Assembly: GCA_044358015.1 (NCBI GenBank) | Contig: JBIKOO010000006.1 | Span: 1-64,000, forward strand | Direction of reading: 5' to 3' | DNA length: 64,000 bases | Source of the DNA: Casp-actino8 sp044358015 | GTDB taxonomy: Bacteria; Actinomycetota; Acidimicrobiia; Acidimicrobiales; Ilumatobacteraceae | In this document: positions 1-8,649 of the stretch, piece by piece | How the letters are laid out: the number at the start of each line of letters is the position of its first letter | How positions within the stretch are numbered: position 1 is the first letter of the stretch | Notes under the pieces: model-generated | Databases searched by the model: none | The model's input: the letters and a program-made list of their open reading frames with translations, nothing else | What the model was told of the DNA's origin: nothing | Translations under genes and position numbers: made by a program

Positions 1-245
1 AAACCAATAAGGGTTATCAGCCTGAAAGCGCTGCGGAACCTCTGCGGTACGGCGACACTGGTCCACGGGTCACGGCTTTACAACAAGCCCTGTCTGACAT
101 TGGCTTTTTCTTGATCTCGGTGGATGGTGCTTATGGACCAGAAACGATTCGTGCTGTGATGAACTTTCAGTGGTATCACTTGATTCCAGCGGACGGCATC
201 GCTGGTTCACGCATTCATGAGTTGCTGGGCATTGCGTACCCGTAA
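1..245 (+). CDS. Peptidoglycan-binding domain protein, C-terminal fragment
   Basis: The gene enters from outside the window and ends at the TAA at 243-245, so only the last 80 codons are visible (frame begins at base 3). The residues include LRYGDTGPRVTALQQAL, then DGAYGPETIRAVMNFQ, which is the usual repeat of a peptidoglycan_binding_1 domain: a Gly-Asp-x-Gly turn, a helix with LQ, then G-x-Y-G-x-x-T and a second helix with V-x-x-F-Q. Such domains bind cell-wall peptidoglycan and are usually attached to amidases, transpeptidases or other wall proteins. The catalytic part, if any, lies upstream, so the enzyme type cannot be told. It converges on the receiver gene whose stop is at 246. Confidence 0.8.
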   Translation, partial: TNKGYQPESAAEPLRYGDTGPRVTALQQALSDIGFFLISVDGAYGPETIRAVMNFQWYHLIPADGIAGSRIHELLGIAYP

Positions 246-710
246 TCAGTTGGCGGTTGCGACTTCAGCTTCTGTTGCAGCAACTACTTCAGCTATTTCA
301 TCAACGACCGGTTCGTCAACTGCGGGGATTCCTTCAGCGAAGCAACCTCCCGCAGCGATGGCCTTGCATGCACGGCGCAGACGCAGTGCATCAAGCGGCT
401 TGATGAGCCAACCATCGGCGCCACTACGACGAGCCATATGCACATCGGCTTGACGATCGAGCAACATCAAGATCTGAACATGGGGCAACGTGCCGCCACT
501 TTCGTCGAGACGAAGATCCATGGTGACTGCGATGCCACCCATGGTGCCGATCTGCATATCGAGAATTACCAGATCGGGTGTGCGACCTTTGACGACTTCA
601 ACGACCGAGCGTCCGTCGCGACAATGGGTGAAGGTTGTTTCGGGTCCGCCAAGGGCGGCGACGACTTCGTCGACCAGCCAGTCAGCATCGGTAGCGAGGA
701 TTACATGCAC
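246..710 (-). CDS. Stand-alone receiver-like (REC) protein, degenerate
   Basis: A 154-residue protein when begun at the GTG at 710; an open frame runs further up to 782 but would overlap the preceding ArsA-like gene, whose stop is at 721. The fold looks like a CheY-type receiver: an N-terminal strand with acidic residues (ILATDAD), the probable phosphoacceptor Asp in LVILDMQIG near residue 50, and the conserved Lys in LIKPLDA near residue 100. The Thr/Ser normally found after the fourth strand is replaced (ILMLLDRQ), so normal phospho-switching is doubtful. There is no DNA-binding or enzymatic output domain; the C-terminus is an Ala/Val/Glu-rich tail. Likely cotranscribed with the two ATPase genes above it. 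Confidence 0.7.
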   Translation of the reverse strand: MHVILATDADWLVDEVVAALGGPETTFTHCRDGRSVVEVVKGRTPDLVILDMQIGTMGGIAVTMDLRLDESGGTLPHVQILMLLDRQADVHMARRSGADGWLIKPLDALRLRRACKAIAAGGCFAEGIPAVDEPVVDEIAEVVAATEAEVATAN

Positions 711-720
711 GGATGAAACG

Positions 721-1827
721 CTACCTCGTGGCGGTGGCGGCGACGAGATCCCGCCCCAAATCGGCGATGGCATCAAGATCATGAATGTCTTGCGCTCGCT
801 GATCGAGTTTCATCACCAGGGCCGATCCGACAGCGTCGAGTAGGGGTTTCAAGGTGGCCTCTTCGGCCTGCATGATGTGGCGCAGGTGAGCCATATTGCG
901 GTGGAGCACCGCCAGATCGGTGTCGCCTTCTTTGTCGGCCTTTCGTGCCGCAGTGATCGATGGATAGGCGGAGCCCTTGCCAAATTTTGGCTGCAGGCGG
1001 TTGATGATCAGTCCGGTCACTGGGGTGCCAACTCGCGCCAGTTCATCGGTGAAAAAGATCGCTTCTTGGACGGTGTCGTGATGCGCCGAAGCAACCACGA
1101 CATATTTGCTGTCCTTCGACTTCAGCAACGATTGAACGGCAAGTGCACGCTGACGAAAACCTTCTTCAATTCCTTCAAAGGCTTGAAAGAAGTTGATGGC
1201 ATCAGCCAACACATCGGCTCCAATGACGCGACCGATGGTTTTCAAAATCGGCTGGGCCGCAAAGTTCAAAACGCGTAGTCCACCGCGAGCAGGCATCACT
1301 AACCAGCGATACACGCGGTGGTCAAGAAAGTTCATGAGCTTTTGCGGAGCCTCGAGAAAATCAAGAGCCTCACGAGTTGGGGGAGTGTCAACGATCACGA
1401 GATCAAATCGATCGTCATTGAATAGCTCATACAGTTTTTCGGCCGCCATGTATTCCTGGCTGCCCGACAGACGACTCGCAATATTGCTGTAAAACGGATT
1501 CGTCAAAATCGCCTGTTCTTGTTGCTTATTTCGCGACTGTAGACGGATCACTTCATCAAAGGTGGCGCGAGCATCAAGCATCATGGCCCACAGTTCGCCC
1601 GAACATTCGTGTTGTACGCGCGAAGGTTCATTACTTAAGTCGGATAGCCCAAGTGCATCGGCCAAACGCTTTGCTGGATCAATCGTGATCAACACAACTC
1701 GTCGACCAATTTCGGCGGCTTGCATCGCTAACGCCGCGGCAGTTGTCGTTTTGCCAACTCCACCCGAACCACAGCACACCACGATGCGCGAAGTTGAAAT
1801 GACATCGCGGAAATTCTTCTTACTCAT
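721..1827 (-). CDS. ArsA/Get3-like ATPase, second of a pair
   Basis: A 368-residue soluble P-loop ATPase of the anion-transporting ATPase (ArsA/Get3) family. The deviant Walker A motif GSGGVGKTTTAAALA with its signature lysine lies near residue 22, switch region ITIDPAKRLADALG follows near residue 50, and VIVDTPPTREALDFL near residue 145 is the switch II. It overlaps the upstream ATPase gene by four bases (1824-1827), so the two are translationally coupled and probably form a heterodimer, as reported for the paired actinobacterial bacterial-Get3-like proteins (Rv3679-Rv3680 in Mycobacterium tuberculosis). No ars efflux genes are nearby, so arsenite transport is unlikely. The true substrate is not visible from sequence. 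Confidence 0.85.
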   Translation of the reverse strand: MSKKNFRDVISTSRIVVCCGSGGVGKTTTAAALAMQAAEIGRRVVLITIDPAKRLADALGLSDLSNEPSRVQHECSGELWAMMLDARATFDEVIRLQSRNKQQEQAILTNPFYSNIASRLSGSQEYMAAEKLYELFNDDRFDLVIVDTPPTREALDFLEAPQKLMNFLDHRVYRWLVMPARGGLRVLNFAAQPILKTIGRVIGADVLADAINFFQAFEGIEEGFRQRALAVQSLLKSKDSKYVVVASAHHDTVQEAIFFTDELARVGTPVTGLIINRLQPKFGKGSAYPSITAARKADKEGDTDLAVLHRNMAHLRHIMQAEEATLKPLLDAVGSALVMKLDQRAQDIHDLDAIADLGRDLVAATATR

Positions 1828-2789
1828 GATTGTGCACTCACTTCTGCATTTAAAACTTTCGCCAAAGTTTTAATGTCGCCGGCAGACAATCCAGCACTAG
1901 CAATGTGCGGCAACGAAATTGATCCAGTCGCAACGAGCTGGTTCACTCGTTCAACTGCGTGGGCGTGCATCGCGCATCGTGATGCTCGATAGCGCGCTGC
2001 ATCACCGAGTTCACCTTCGGGTAGTTGATTCTTCGCCACGAGGGCAGTGATTTCAGGAGCCTGATCCACTCCGTTGATCACAACAGGTCCGAAATGAACC
2101 CCAACGGTTTCGGCGAGCAGCGCGGTGGTCTCAACAAGTTCGTTGACAGGGGTTGTCTCGGGCAGGGTCACCATGATCACGCGACACTTGCTGGCGTCAT
2201 GCAGCATGGCCAACACCTCGTTGGCCTGCGAATGCAATGGGCCTCCGCTGATCGTTTTGGCCATGGCTGCGGGGGATTGCAGGAACGAAATGGCATGTCC
2301 CGCGGCCGGGCCGTCAACGATGATCAGGTCGTGTTCGCCGTCGGGACCAGCAATACCAACCAAATGTTTGAGCTTGCCCAGAACCAAAAGGTCATCGATG
2401 CCTGGTGCCGCGCTGGCGACCACGTCCACGACTCCAGTTGAGACCAGGCGTTTGGCCAAACGGGCCAGACCTTGGGTGCCCAGGTAGTCCTGAAGGGCAT
2501 CGCTGGCGGTCAAAGTGCGGAGCAGAATTGAGCCTGTCTTTGTTGGGCCGAGTCCGCTGGCAATCAGGGTGCCTTCATATTCTGAGCCAGCGTCGGAGGC
2601 TCCACCCAGCAGCTCGCCGAGCCCCTGCCGCGAGTCAAGGGTCACAACCAGTACCCGAAGTCCGAGATCGGCTGAGGCGCGTGCCATCGCAGCCGTTACG
2701 GTTGTCTTGCCGACACCACCCTTGCCGGCCACCACCAGCATCCGCGACATGGTGAACAGCGGGTCAATATTTTTCTTTTTCGGAGACAC
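1824..2789 (-). CDS. ArsA/Get3-like ATPase, first of a pair
   Basis: A 321-residue P-loop ATPase related to the following gene but not a duplicate of it. Walker A is AGKGGVGKTTVTAAMA near residue 20; VVTLDSRQGLGELLGG follows, with Ser-Arg in place of the usual Pro-Ala-Lys, and LIIVDGPAAGHAISFL is the switch II. The open frame starts with GTG at 2789; a second possible start is the ATG at 2750, directly before the P-loop strand. A TAGTCT hexamer eight bases before the GTG supports 2789 as a leaderless start. That places it only two bases from the divergent NfeD start, so the two promoters must overlap the opposite coding sequences. Confidence 0.85.
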   Translation of the reverse strand: MSPKKKNIDPLFTMSRMLVVAGKGGVGKTTVTAAMARASADLGLRVLVVTLDSRQGLGELLGGASDAGSEYEGTLIASGLGPTKTGSILLRTLTASDALQDYLGTQGLARLAKRLVSTGVVDVVASAAPGIDDLLVLGKLKHLVGIAGPDGEHDLIIVDGPAAGHAISFLQSPAAMAKTISGGPLHSQANEVLAMLHDASKCRVIMVTLPETTPVNELVETTALLAETVGVHFGPVVINGVDQAPEITALVAKNQLPEGELGDAARYRASRCAMHAHAVERVNQLVATGSISLPHIASAGLSAGDIKTLAKVLNAEVSAQS

Positions 2790-2791
2790 TC

Positions 2792-4174
2792 GTGCGCAGA
2801 CTAGCCATCCTCTTCATTGCCGTCGGCTCCGTGCTCGGCTTTATTGATGTGGCACATGCGTCATCGGGCACCGAACCGCCCACTCAAGAGGCGGTCACGA
2901 CAAGCGCCGAAGTCACTGCGGCTGGTTTGGCACCAGTTGACGTGCTGCAAGTGTCGGGTCTGATTGACAACATCATCGTTGATGCCATTAACAACGCGAT
3001 CTCTGATGCTGAAACCAATGGCGCCCAAGCTCTGATTCTGCAGATCAACTCAAAGGCTTCGTTAGTGGGCCGCGATGAAATGCGCGACCTCTATAACCGC
3101 ATCGCCAACGCGACTGTTCCAGTGGCGATTTGGGTCGGACCTTCGGGTTCGAAAGCCACTGGTCTGGGCGCTCAACTTTTATCTGCAGCCGATGCCACCG
3201 GAATGGCACCTGGTACTCGTATCGGAAAGTCGGGCACACCGCTTGATGACAATGTCGACTTTGGTGAAGTAACTGATCAGTTGCGCACCGAAACACTTGG
3301 CTTCCAAGATGCTCGTCGCGCTGGAGCATTGAAACTTGAAATCAGCGATGAAGGTGCACCCACCATTCGCAACATGGTCTATGCACTTGATGGATTAATC
3401 CTTGATGGCGTCACGCTTGATACTGCTGTTGAAACCCTCAACGACGACGGCAATGTTTCGAATGACATCACCACAGTTCGTTTCCACAAACTTGGTTTGT
3501 GGGCACAGATGTTGCACACATCGGCAAGTCCGCCAGTCGCGTACTTGTTCTTGATTATTGGTCTCGCGCTGTTGATCTTTGAATTCTTCACTGCCGGTAT
3601 TGGCGTGGCAGGTGTTGTTGGCTCAGTTCTGCTGATGCTTTCTTTCTACGGTCTTGGCGAACTGCCCGAACGTAACTGGGCACTCATCTTGATGTTCGTT
3701 TCAATGCTCGCATTCTCTATTGATGTGCAAGTTGGCATTCCAAGATTTTGGACAGGCGTTGGTCTAGTTGGATTTACGGTTTCATCAATTTTCCTGTTTC
3801 CCGTCGTTGATCAGCATTCGCTACAAGTTTCGTGGTTGAGTTTGCTCGTAGGTATTGGTGGTATTGCTCTCACTTTTATTTCGGGTATGCCCAGCATGAC
3901 CCGGACACGCTTTGCGACTCCCACAGTTGGGCGCGAGCGTCTGATTGGGGAAGTCGGTATGGCGGTCTCGGACATCAGTCCTGATGGTGCTGTACAAATC
4001 GGGCCAGCCCGTTGGAAGGCCCGCACAAACCGCGCAACTCCAGTGAAGAGTGGCGAAATGGCGCGAGTCGTGGCCATTGACGGAATTGTTTTGCAGGTCG
4101 AGCCTGAAGAAGGTGGAGCGCGTGATTATCGCGAACGTCGACCCAAAGAAGCCGCGACAACTGAAGAAAACTAA
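2792..4174 (+). CDS. NfeD-family membrane protein with lost protease residues
   Basis: A 460-residue member of the NfeD/1510-N family. It has a signal peptide (residues 1-24), a ClpP-like extracytoplasmic domain (about 45-230), a block of transmembrane helices (about 250-370) and a C-terminal OB-fold NfeD domain beginning near LIGEVGMAVSDI. In active members the nucleophile sits in a SGARAASAG-type motif; here the same stretch reads SGSKATGLG, with Gly at the Ser position, and I see no Lys in the partner helix (EVTDQLRTETLG). It therefore looks catalytically dead. The GTG start has GGAG seven bases upstream. A small hypothetical gene follows ten bases downstream. Confidence 0.82.
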   Translation: MRRLAILFIAVGSVLGFIDVAHASSGTEPPTQEAVTTSAEVTAAGLAPVDVLQVSGLIDNIIVDAINNAISDAETNGAQALILQINSKASLVGRDEMRDLYNRIANATVPVAIWVGPSGSKATGLGAQLLSAADATGMAPGTRIGKSGTPLDDNVDFGEVTDQLRTETLGFQDARRAGALKLEISDEGAPTIRNMVYALDGLILDGVTLDTAVETLNDDGNVSNDITTVRFHKLGLWAQMLHTSASPPVAYLFLIIGLALLIFEFFTAGIGVAGVVGSVLLMLSFYGLGELPERNWALILMFVSMLAFSIDVQVGIPRFWTGVGLVGFTVSSIFLFPVVDQHSLQVSWLSLLVGIGGIALTFISGMPSMTRTRFATPTVGRERLIGEVGMAVSDISPDGAVQIGPARWKARTNRATPVKSGEMARVVAIDGIVLQVEPEEGGARDYRERRPKEAATTEEN

Positions 4175-4184
4175 CGAACTCGTG

Positions 4185-4517
4185 ATGAGTGATTCAGAGC
4201 AAACTCGGCGCATGTTGGCAATCAGCGCTTACAACAATGCTTCTGACATTCTTGATCGAAGCGAGCTTTCTGAAGAGGACGCATATCGAGCATTATGTGA
4301 AGCATTGGCTTCACATGCGCTTTGGGAGCCCATTGGCAATGCCACGAATTTGTTGATCGATTCACTGTATGAGGGATATTCGCGGGCATTGTTGAATGCC
4401 GACGACGACCGCTATAGCGATGTGTATACGGTGACTGTGCAATTGATTGCCGGAATCAGCGATCTTGAAGATCGCTCAATTATTGAATCGCAATTTGCCG
4501 ACCTCCCCATGCCCTAA
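4185..4517 (+). CDS. Small helical hypothetical protein
   Basis: A 110-residue protein that I do not recognise. The open frame extends back into the NfeD gene, but the ATG at 4185, ten bases after the NfeD stop, gives a sensible start (MSDSEQTRRMLAISAYN). The sequence is acidic, rich in Ala, Leu, Asp and Ser, and predicted helical by eye, with no signal peptide, membrane segment or metal motif. It lies between nfeD and the AlkB-like gene (14-base gap), all on the same strand, so it is probably part of one transcript. No function is proposed. Confidence 0.6.
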   Translation: MSDSEQTRRMLAISAYNNASDILDRSELSEEDAYRALCEALASHALWEPIGNATNLLIDSLYEGYSRALLNADDDRYSDVYTVTVQLIAGISDLEDRSIIESQFADLPMP

Positions 4518-4531
4518 AAATTGGTGACTGT

Positions 4532-5137
4532 ATGAGCCTTTTTGATGAGCCACTCATGCAACCACAAGAACTATTGCCTTTCGACGGCAGTGCGTTTTAT
4601 CGTCCGGGATATTTTGGTGCAGTGGATAGTGAGCGTATGTTTCGCAACATCATGGATGAGACTCCATGGGAAGCGCGAAACATCGTTTTGTTTGGCAAAG
4701 AAGTTCCCCAACCACGATTGGCATGTTGGTATGGAGACTTGGCGTATTCGTATTCGGGAATCACACTTGATCCTCGACCACTGACTCCAACTTTGCTGGA
4801 GATCAAGCGCCGCTGCGAAGTTGCGACATCGGCGAAATTCAACTCGGTGTTGGTCAATTTGTATCGCGATGGTCAGGACTCGATGGGTCTGCACGCAGAT
4901 GACGAACCCGAACTTGGGTCGGAACCAGTAATTGCGTCGGTGAGTTTCGGTGGAGAACGCAACTTTCGTCTTCGGCATCGCGAAAACAAAGAATTACGGC
5001 AGATTTCTTTAGCATCAGGTTCGCTGCTCGTGATGAGTGGATTGTCGCAGGCGTGTTGGATGCATGACATTCCAAAGACCAAGAAGTTCGTGGCTCCGCG
5101 TATCAATCTGACTTTTCGCTATATCTATAACGTTTGA
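4532..5137 (+). CDS. AlkB-family 2-oxoglutarate/Fe(II) dioxygenase
   Basis: A 201-residue cytosolic protein of the AlkB family, which oxidatively removes alkyl groups from damaged nucleic acid bases using Fe(II) and 2-oxoglutarate. The iron ligands are visible: His and Asp of the HxD motif in MGLHADDEPELG near residue 115 and the distal His in WMHDIPK near residue 175. The two arginines that bind 2-oxoglutarate and shape the pocket are in APRINLTFR near the C-terminus. SVSFGGERNFRLRHR is the usual strand pair between them. Length and the compact layout resemble bacterial and ALKBH2/3-type proteins. It converges with selB, with eleven bases between the stops. Confidence 0.9.
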   Translation: MSLFDEPLMQPQELLPFDGSAFYRPGYFGAVDSERMFRNIMDETPWEARNIVLFGKEVPQPRLACWYGDLAYSYSGITLDPRPLTPTLLEIKRRCEVATSAKFNSVLVNLYRDGQDSMGLHADDEPELGSEPVIASVSFGGERNFRLRHRENKELRQISLASGSLLVMSGLSQACWMHDIPKTKKFVAPRINLTFRYIYNV

Positions 5138-5148
5138 ACCAAAGATGT

Positions 5149-6858
5149 TTAGATTTTTGGCCCAGCAATACGTACGTCGCCCCGTCGTCGAGTCATGGCC
5201 CGAGCATCAAGTTCGCCGGCTAACGGAACCGCGTGTTTGCGAGTCACCCCAAGCGCTTCGCGAAATTGCGACATAGTGAAACCCTCAGGATTGTTGTGCA
5301 GAAGTTGTGACGCAATGGTTCTTGCGGTTTCAAGAGCCGAGACATGAAACCATTCACCTTCGCGTTCAAACAGCAGTCCGGCCTTGGCGAGGCGTCGTAA
5401 CTCTGGCGGCGTGATCCCAAGTGGTGAGCGAGGAGCACATCTATCAGATTTCAATTGCTCAATAATGGGGTGATCAAGAAGGGGATCATGAACTCCTACC
5501 AAGGTGACACGACCATGAACAATTGACACTTGGGGGAGAGTCGCGACAACCAAACGCTCACGTTCGTTGAATTCAAGAAGATCAATTCCGGTGTCACCTG
5601 ATTTTGTGATCTGTGACTCAATAGCAGCGATGGTGGTGGCAAGAACATCTGGATCCACAATCCATTCACCGAATTGCGCTTCTCGTTTTTCTCCAGTGAG
5701 AAGTGAGAGTGAACTCGCGGTGATCCAACTGTGTTCGTTTACGACACGATCAACAGAACGCGACGGCCGAGCTCGAGAAGCGGGCAACTTCGGTGCGACA
5801 TCAAGAATTTCGCCGCCGCCAACAGTTTCTGAACGCCCGCTTTCGCGCAACACATAACGATCGCCCGGCAGTAATGGCACTGCTCGTGAAAGGTGCAATC
5901 GCACCAGACCTTCGTGACCCGGTGCAATCGATTCAGGTCCAAGCACTCGTACGCGTGTCGGTATTTCGTCCGAACCAATGTGAACGGTGAAAGCGCCACG
6001 TCGTGACACGACATGTTTCAATGAATCAAGTACTTGAAGCGATGCATCAACTCGGCCGGAAAGATGCCAGTTATTTTCGTGAATGACCACATTGCCGCGA
6101 ATGATTTCTGAGTGATCAATTCCCGACAGATTGAGAGCCACGCGATGACCAGGTTCAATCATCTCGACGGCTTGGCCCAAAGTTTGAATTCCGCGAATCT
6201 TGGCCTCGCGACCTGATGGCGTGATGAGCACATTGTCGCCAATAGCAAATGAACCGTCGGTCAAGGTTCCGGTCACGACAGTGCCGCTTCCTTTAGCGGC
6301 GAATACTCGGTCAATGAAGAGGCGTGGTCGCTGATGATTAATTGAAGGATTGCTTGTAATCGCGAGTGCATTGAGCGCAGAGATGAAGTCATTGAGTCCT
6401 TCGCCAGTTGTCGCGCTCAATTGCAGAATCGGTGCATCCTGCAAAAAAGTTTCGGCAACATGATCGGCGATATCCATCATTGCAAGTTCGCGATCATCAG
6501 CATCGCAGAGATCAATTTTTGTGAGGGCAATGATTCCGTGGGTGACCCCAGCAAGTTGCATGATTCGCAAATGCTCTTCGGTCTGTGGCTTCCAACCCTC
6601 ATGTCCATCTACCACCAAGATGCAGGCGTTAATTCCCCCGACGCCCGCCAACATATTGCCAATGAATTTCGTGTGACCAGGCACGTCAATGAATGCAATG
6701 TTCTCGCCGGTCGGTAATTGCATATGGGCGAAACCAAGATCGATGGTGAGTCCGCGTTCTTGTTCTTCGATCCAACGGTCAGGGTTAATGCCAGTGAGTC
6801 GGCGAATCAATGTTGATTTGCCATGATCGACATGTCCTGCTGTAGCAATGATGCGCAT
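5149..6858 (-). CDS. selB: Selenocysteine-specific elongation factor SelB
   Basis: A 569-residue translation factor that carries Sec-tRNA to UGA codons next to a SECIS hairpin. The GTPase motifs are GHVDHGKST (residues 8-16), DVPGHTKF (about 59-66) and TKIDL (about 113-117). EF-Tu-like domains 2 and 3 follow, then a C-terminal region of winged-helix repeats (from about residue 370) that in this family binds the SECIS RNA. It lies one base downstream of selA, so the two form an operon. A likely client, the redoxin at 36826-37908, is in the same window. selC and selD are not seen here. Confidence 0.95.
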   Translation of the reverse strand: MRIIATAGHVDHGKSTLIRRLTGINPDRWIEEQERGLTIDLGFAHMQLPTGENIAFIDVPGHTKFIGNMLAGVGGINACILVVDGHEGWKPQTEEHLRIMQLAGVTHGIIALTKIDLCDADDRELAMMDIADHVAETFLQDAPILQLSATTGEGLNDFISALNALAITSNPSINHQRPRLFIDRVFAAKGSGTVVTGTLTDGSFAIGDNVLITPSGREAKIRGIQTLGQAVEMIEPGHRVALNLSGIDHSEIIRGNVVIHENNWHLSGRVDASLQVLDSLKHVVSRRGAFTVHIGSDEIPTRVRVLGPESIAPGHEGLVRLHLSRAVPLLPGDRYVLRESGRSETVGGGEILDVAPKLPASRARPSRSVDRVVNEHSWITASSLSLLTGEKREAQFGEWIVDPDVLATTIAAIESQITKSGDTGIDLLEFNERERLVVATLPQVSIVHGRVTLVGVHDPLLDHPIIEQLKSDRCAPRSPLGITPPELRRLAKAGLLFEREGEWFHVSALETARTIASQLLHNNPEGFTMSQFREALGVTRKHAVPLAGELDARAMTRRRGDVRIAGPKI

Positions 6859-6859
6859 G

Positions 6860-8128
6860 TCAAGTGATTTTCTGAAGTGCCTCGATCAACACTGCATCAT
6901 CAGTCGGGTCAACTGTTCGTAGATCAAGCATGGTCGTGTGATCTTTTACGCGCGCGATGATGGGCGGCTGAAAACGACGTAGGGCAACAAGATGATCGCC
7001 TTCTATGGAAAGACCGACTGATTTGATCGTGACACCTGGAGCGCTGCCTGCCCCAGGGAGCGAATCGCAATCAACCACTTTGCCAACACCAGAGTGTTGA
7101 ATAATTACTTGAGCGCGGTTGCGTAAGTCGCCAACACTTGTTGTAGCCATTCGCCAAAAGGGAATGTCCTTTTGAGCGGTCCGAGCGAGGTATGACATCA
7201 ATGTGTTGTGTAGTGAAGCGAGAACCAAACCACCGGGACGTAACGCACGAGCAAGAGGGTGCGCGGCACACGCTTGTACTAAATCGGCGCGACCAACAAT
7301 GAAACCCGACTGTGCTCCGCCCATCAATTTGTCACCGCTGAAGGTGACAAGGTCAGCGCCTGCCGCCAAAGTTTGTTTGACCGCAGGTTCACCGCTCAAC
7401 CAGTTCGGAGGGCCGTCGCTGAGCCAAGGACATACCGCATCAAGTAAGCCGGATCCAATGTCTGAAACGACGGTGACTCCAAGAGTTGCGAGTTGATCGA
7501 CCGCAGTTTCTTCAACAAAACCTTCAACACGATAGTTCGAAGGATGAACTTTAAGAACGAGTGCGACATCAGTTGTCTTGCGATCAATCGCCTTGCGGTA
7601 ATCGGCGAGGCGCGTGCGATTCGTCGTGCCGACATCGAGCAGGCGCGCTCCCGATTGTTCCATCACTTCGGGAACACGAAACCCACCACCAATTTCGACA
7701 CTCTCGCCACGGCTCACTGCAACATCGCGATCATTCGCAAGAGCCGCCAACACCAACATGACTGCGGCGGCATTGTTATTGACAACCATCGCTGATTCGG
7801 CGCCACAAGCGCGGGCGACTAACTGCCCGATACCCGCTTGGCGACTACCGCGTTGGCCAGTAGTGAGATCAAATTCAAGATTTTGCGCACGAGCTGTTTG
7901 AGTATGGGCAACAGGCGAACGACCCAGATTGGTATGGGCGATAACACCTGTGGCATTAATGACTGGGACAAGCAAACACTGCGCAATGTCATGGGCTATT
8001 TTTTCGGCCAACTGTGGGTCGCCTGCAGCGATTGCTTGTCGAGCAGCATCAACCAGCAACGGATGAGGTAATCCGATGTGGGCGAGCGATCGTGCCAAAG
8101 AATCAACGCTGGGTGGACGAGAAGTCAT
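6860..8128 (-). CDS. selA: L-seryl-tRNA(Sec) selenium transferase SelA
   Basis: A 422-residue pyridoxal-phosphate enzyme that converts Ser-tRNA(Sec) to Sec-tRNA(Sec) with selenophosphate. The PLP lysine is in SGDKLMGGAQSG near residue 267, and the N-terminal domain shows INATGVIAHTNLGR, the hallmark of the family. Length is slightly under the 460 or so residues of the E. coli enzyme. It is the first gene of a selA-selB operon and is divergent from fxsA, 48 bases away; a TAGCGT hexamer eight bases before the ATG could be the -10 element of a nearly leaderless promoter. Confidence 0.95.
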   Translation of the reverse strand: MTSRPPSVDSLARSLAHIGLPHPLLVDAARQAIAAGDPQLAEKIAHDIAQCLLVPVINATGVIAHTNLGRSPVAHTQTARAQNLEFDLTTGQRGSRQAGIGQLVARACGAESAMVVNNNAAAVMLVLAALANDRDVAVSRGESVEIGGGFRVPEVMEQSGARLLDVGTTNRTRLADYRKAIDRKTTDVALVLKVHPSNYRVEGFVEETAVDQLATLGVTVVSDIGSGLLDAVCPWLSDGPPNWLSGEPAVKQTLAAGADLVTFSGDKLMGGAQSGFIVGRADLVQACAAHPLARALRPGGLVLASLHNTLMSYLARTAQKDIPFWRMATTSVGDLRNRAQVIIQHSGVGKVVDCDSLPGAGSAPGVTIKSVGLSIEGDHLVALRRFQPPIIARVKDHTTMLDLRTVDPTDDAVLIEALQKIT

Positions 8129-8176
8129 TAAGAGCGACGCTATCTCTTGTCGTGACTCGCTGACTAGGGTGAGTGC

Positions 8177-8647
8177 GTGATCTTGTTCTTGCTGTTCATC
8201 GTGGCCCCAATAGCCGAGCTCTACACCATCATCCAGATGAGTGGGGCGATCGGCTTTTTCAACACTTTGGGCCTGATGATCGCCGTTGGTTTCATCGGCA
8301 GTTGGCTGGTGAAGCGCGAAGGCCTTCGTGTGTGGCGCCGTTTTAACGAAGCAGTGGGTCAGGGAAAAAGTCCGACCAAAGAAATGATCGACGGCGTCCT
8401 CATTTTGGGAGCGGGTGCCTTGCTACTAACACCCGGTTTCTTGTCGGATGTTTTCGGGCTCCTGATGTTGTTCCCAGTCACCCGTGCGTTTTTCCGTACG
8501 TACCTCATGGGTCGGGCCAAGAAGGGCGGCATGTTCTTCTCGACTGGTTTTGGCAGTAGTTCTTCGCAAGGGCGGCAGCGAGGTGGATTTACATCGGGAG
8601 ATTTCATTGACACCGATGCCGAAGAACCTCGTGGCGAATTGGACTGA
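8177..8647 (+). CDS. fxsA: FxsA-family membrane protein
   Basis: A 156-residue membrane protein. Three to four hydrophobic segments (residues 2-20, 25-45, 72-90 and around 90-105) and the conserved N-terminal pattern FLLFIVAPIAELYTII with the Glu-Leu pair identify the FxsA family, named for suppression of F-exclusion of phage T7 in E. coli; its cellular role is unknown. The tail is polar and Gly/Ser-rich. The start is the GTG at 8177, because a TAGGGT hexamer ends exactly six bases upstream, as expected for a leaderless transcript. The Nudix gene follows after two bases. Confidence 0.85.
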   Translation: MILFLLFIVAPIAELYTIIQMSGAIGFFNTLGLMIAVGFIGSWLVKREGLRVWRRFNEAVGQGKSPTKEMIDGVLILGAGALLLTPGFLSDVFGLLMLFPVTRAFFRTYLMGRAKKGGMFFSTGFGSSSSQGRQRGGFTSGDFIDTDAEEPRGELD

Positions 8648-8649
8648 CC

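Noticed and set aside
8129..8176. A tRNA-Sec gene near selA
   Set aside because: The 48-base spacer is too short for the 90 or so bases of tRNA-Sec, and no cloverleaf is visible in other spacers.
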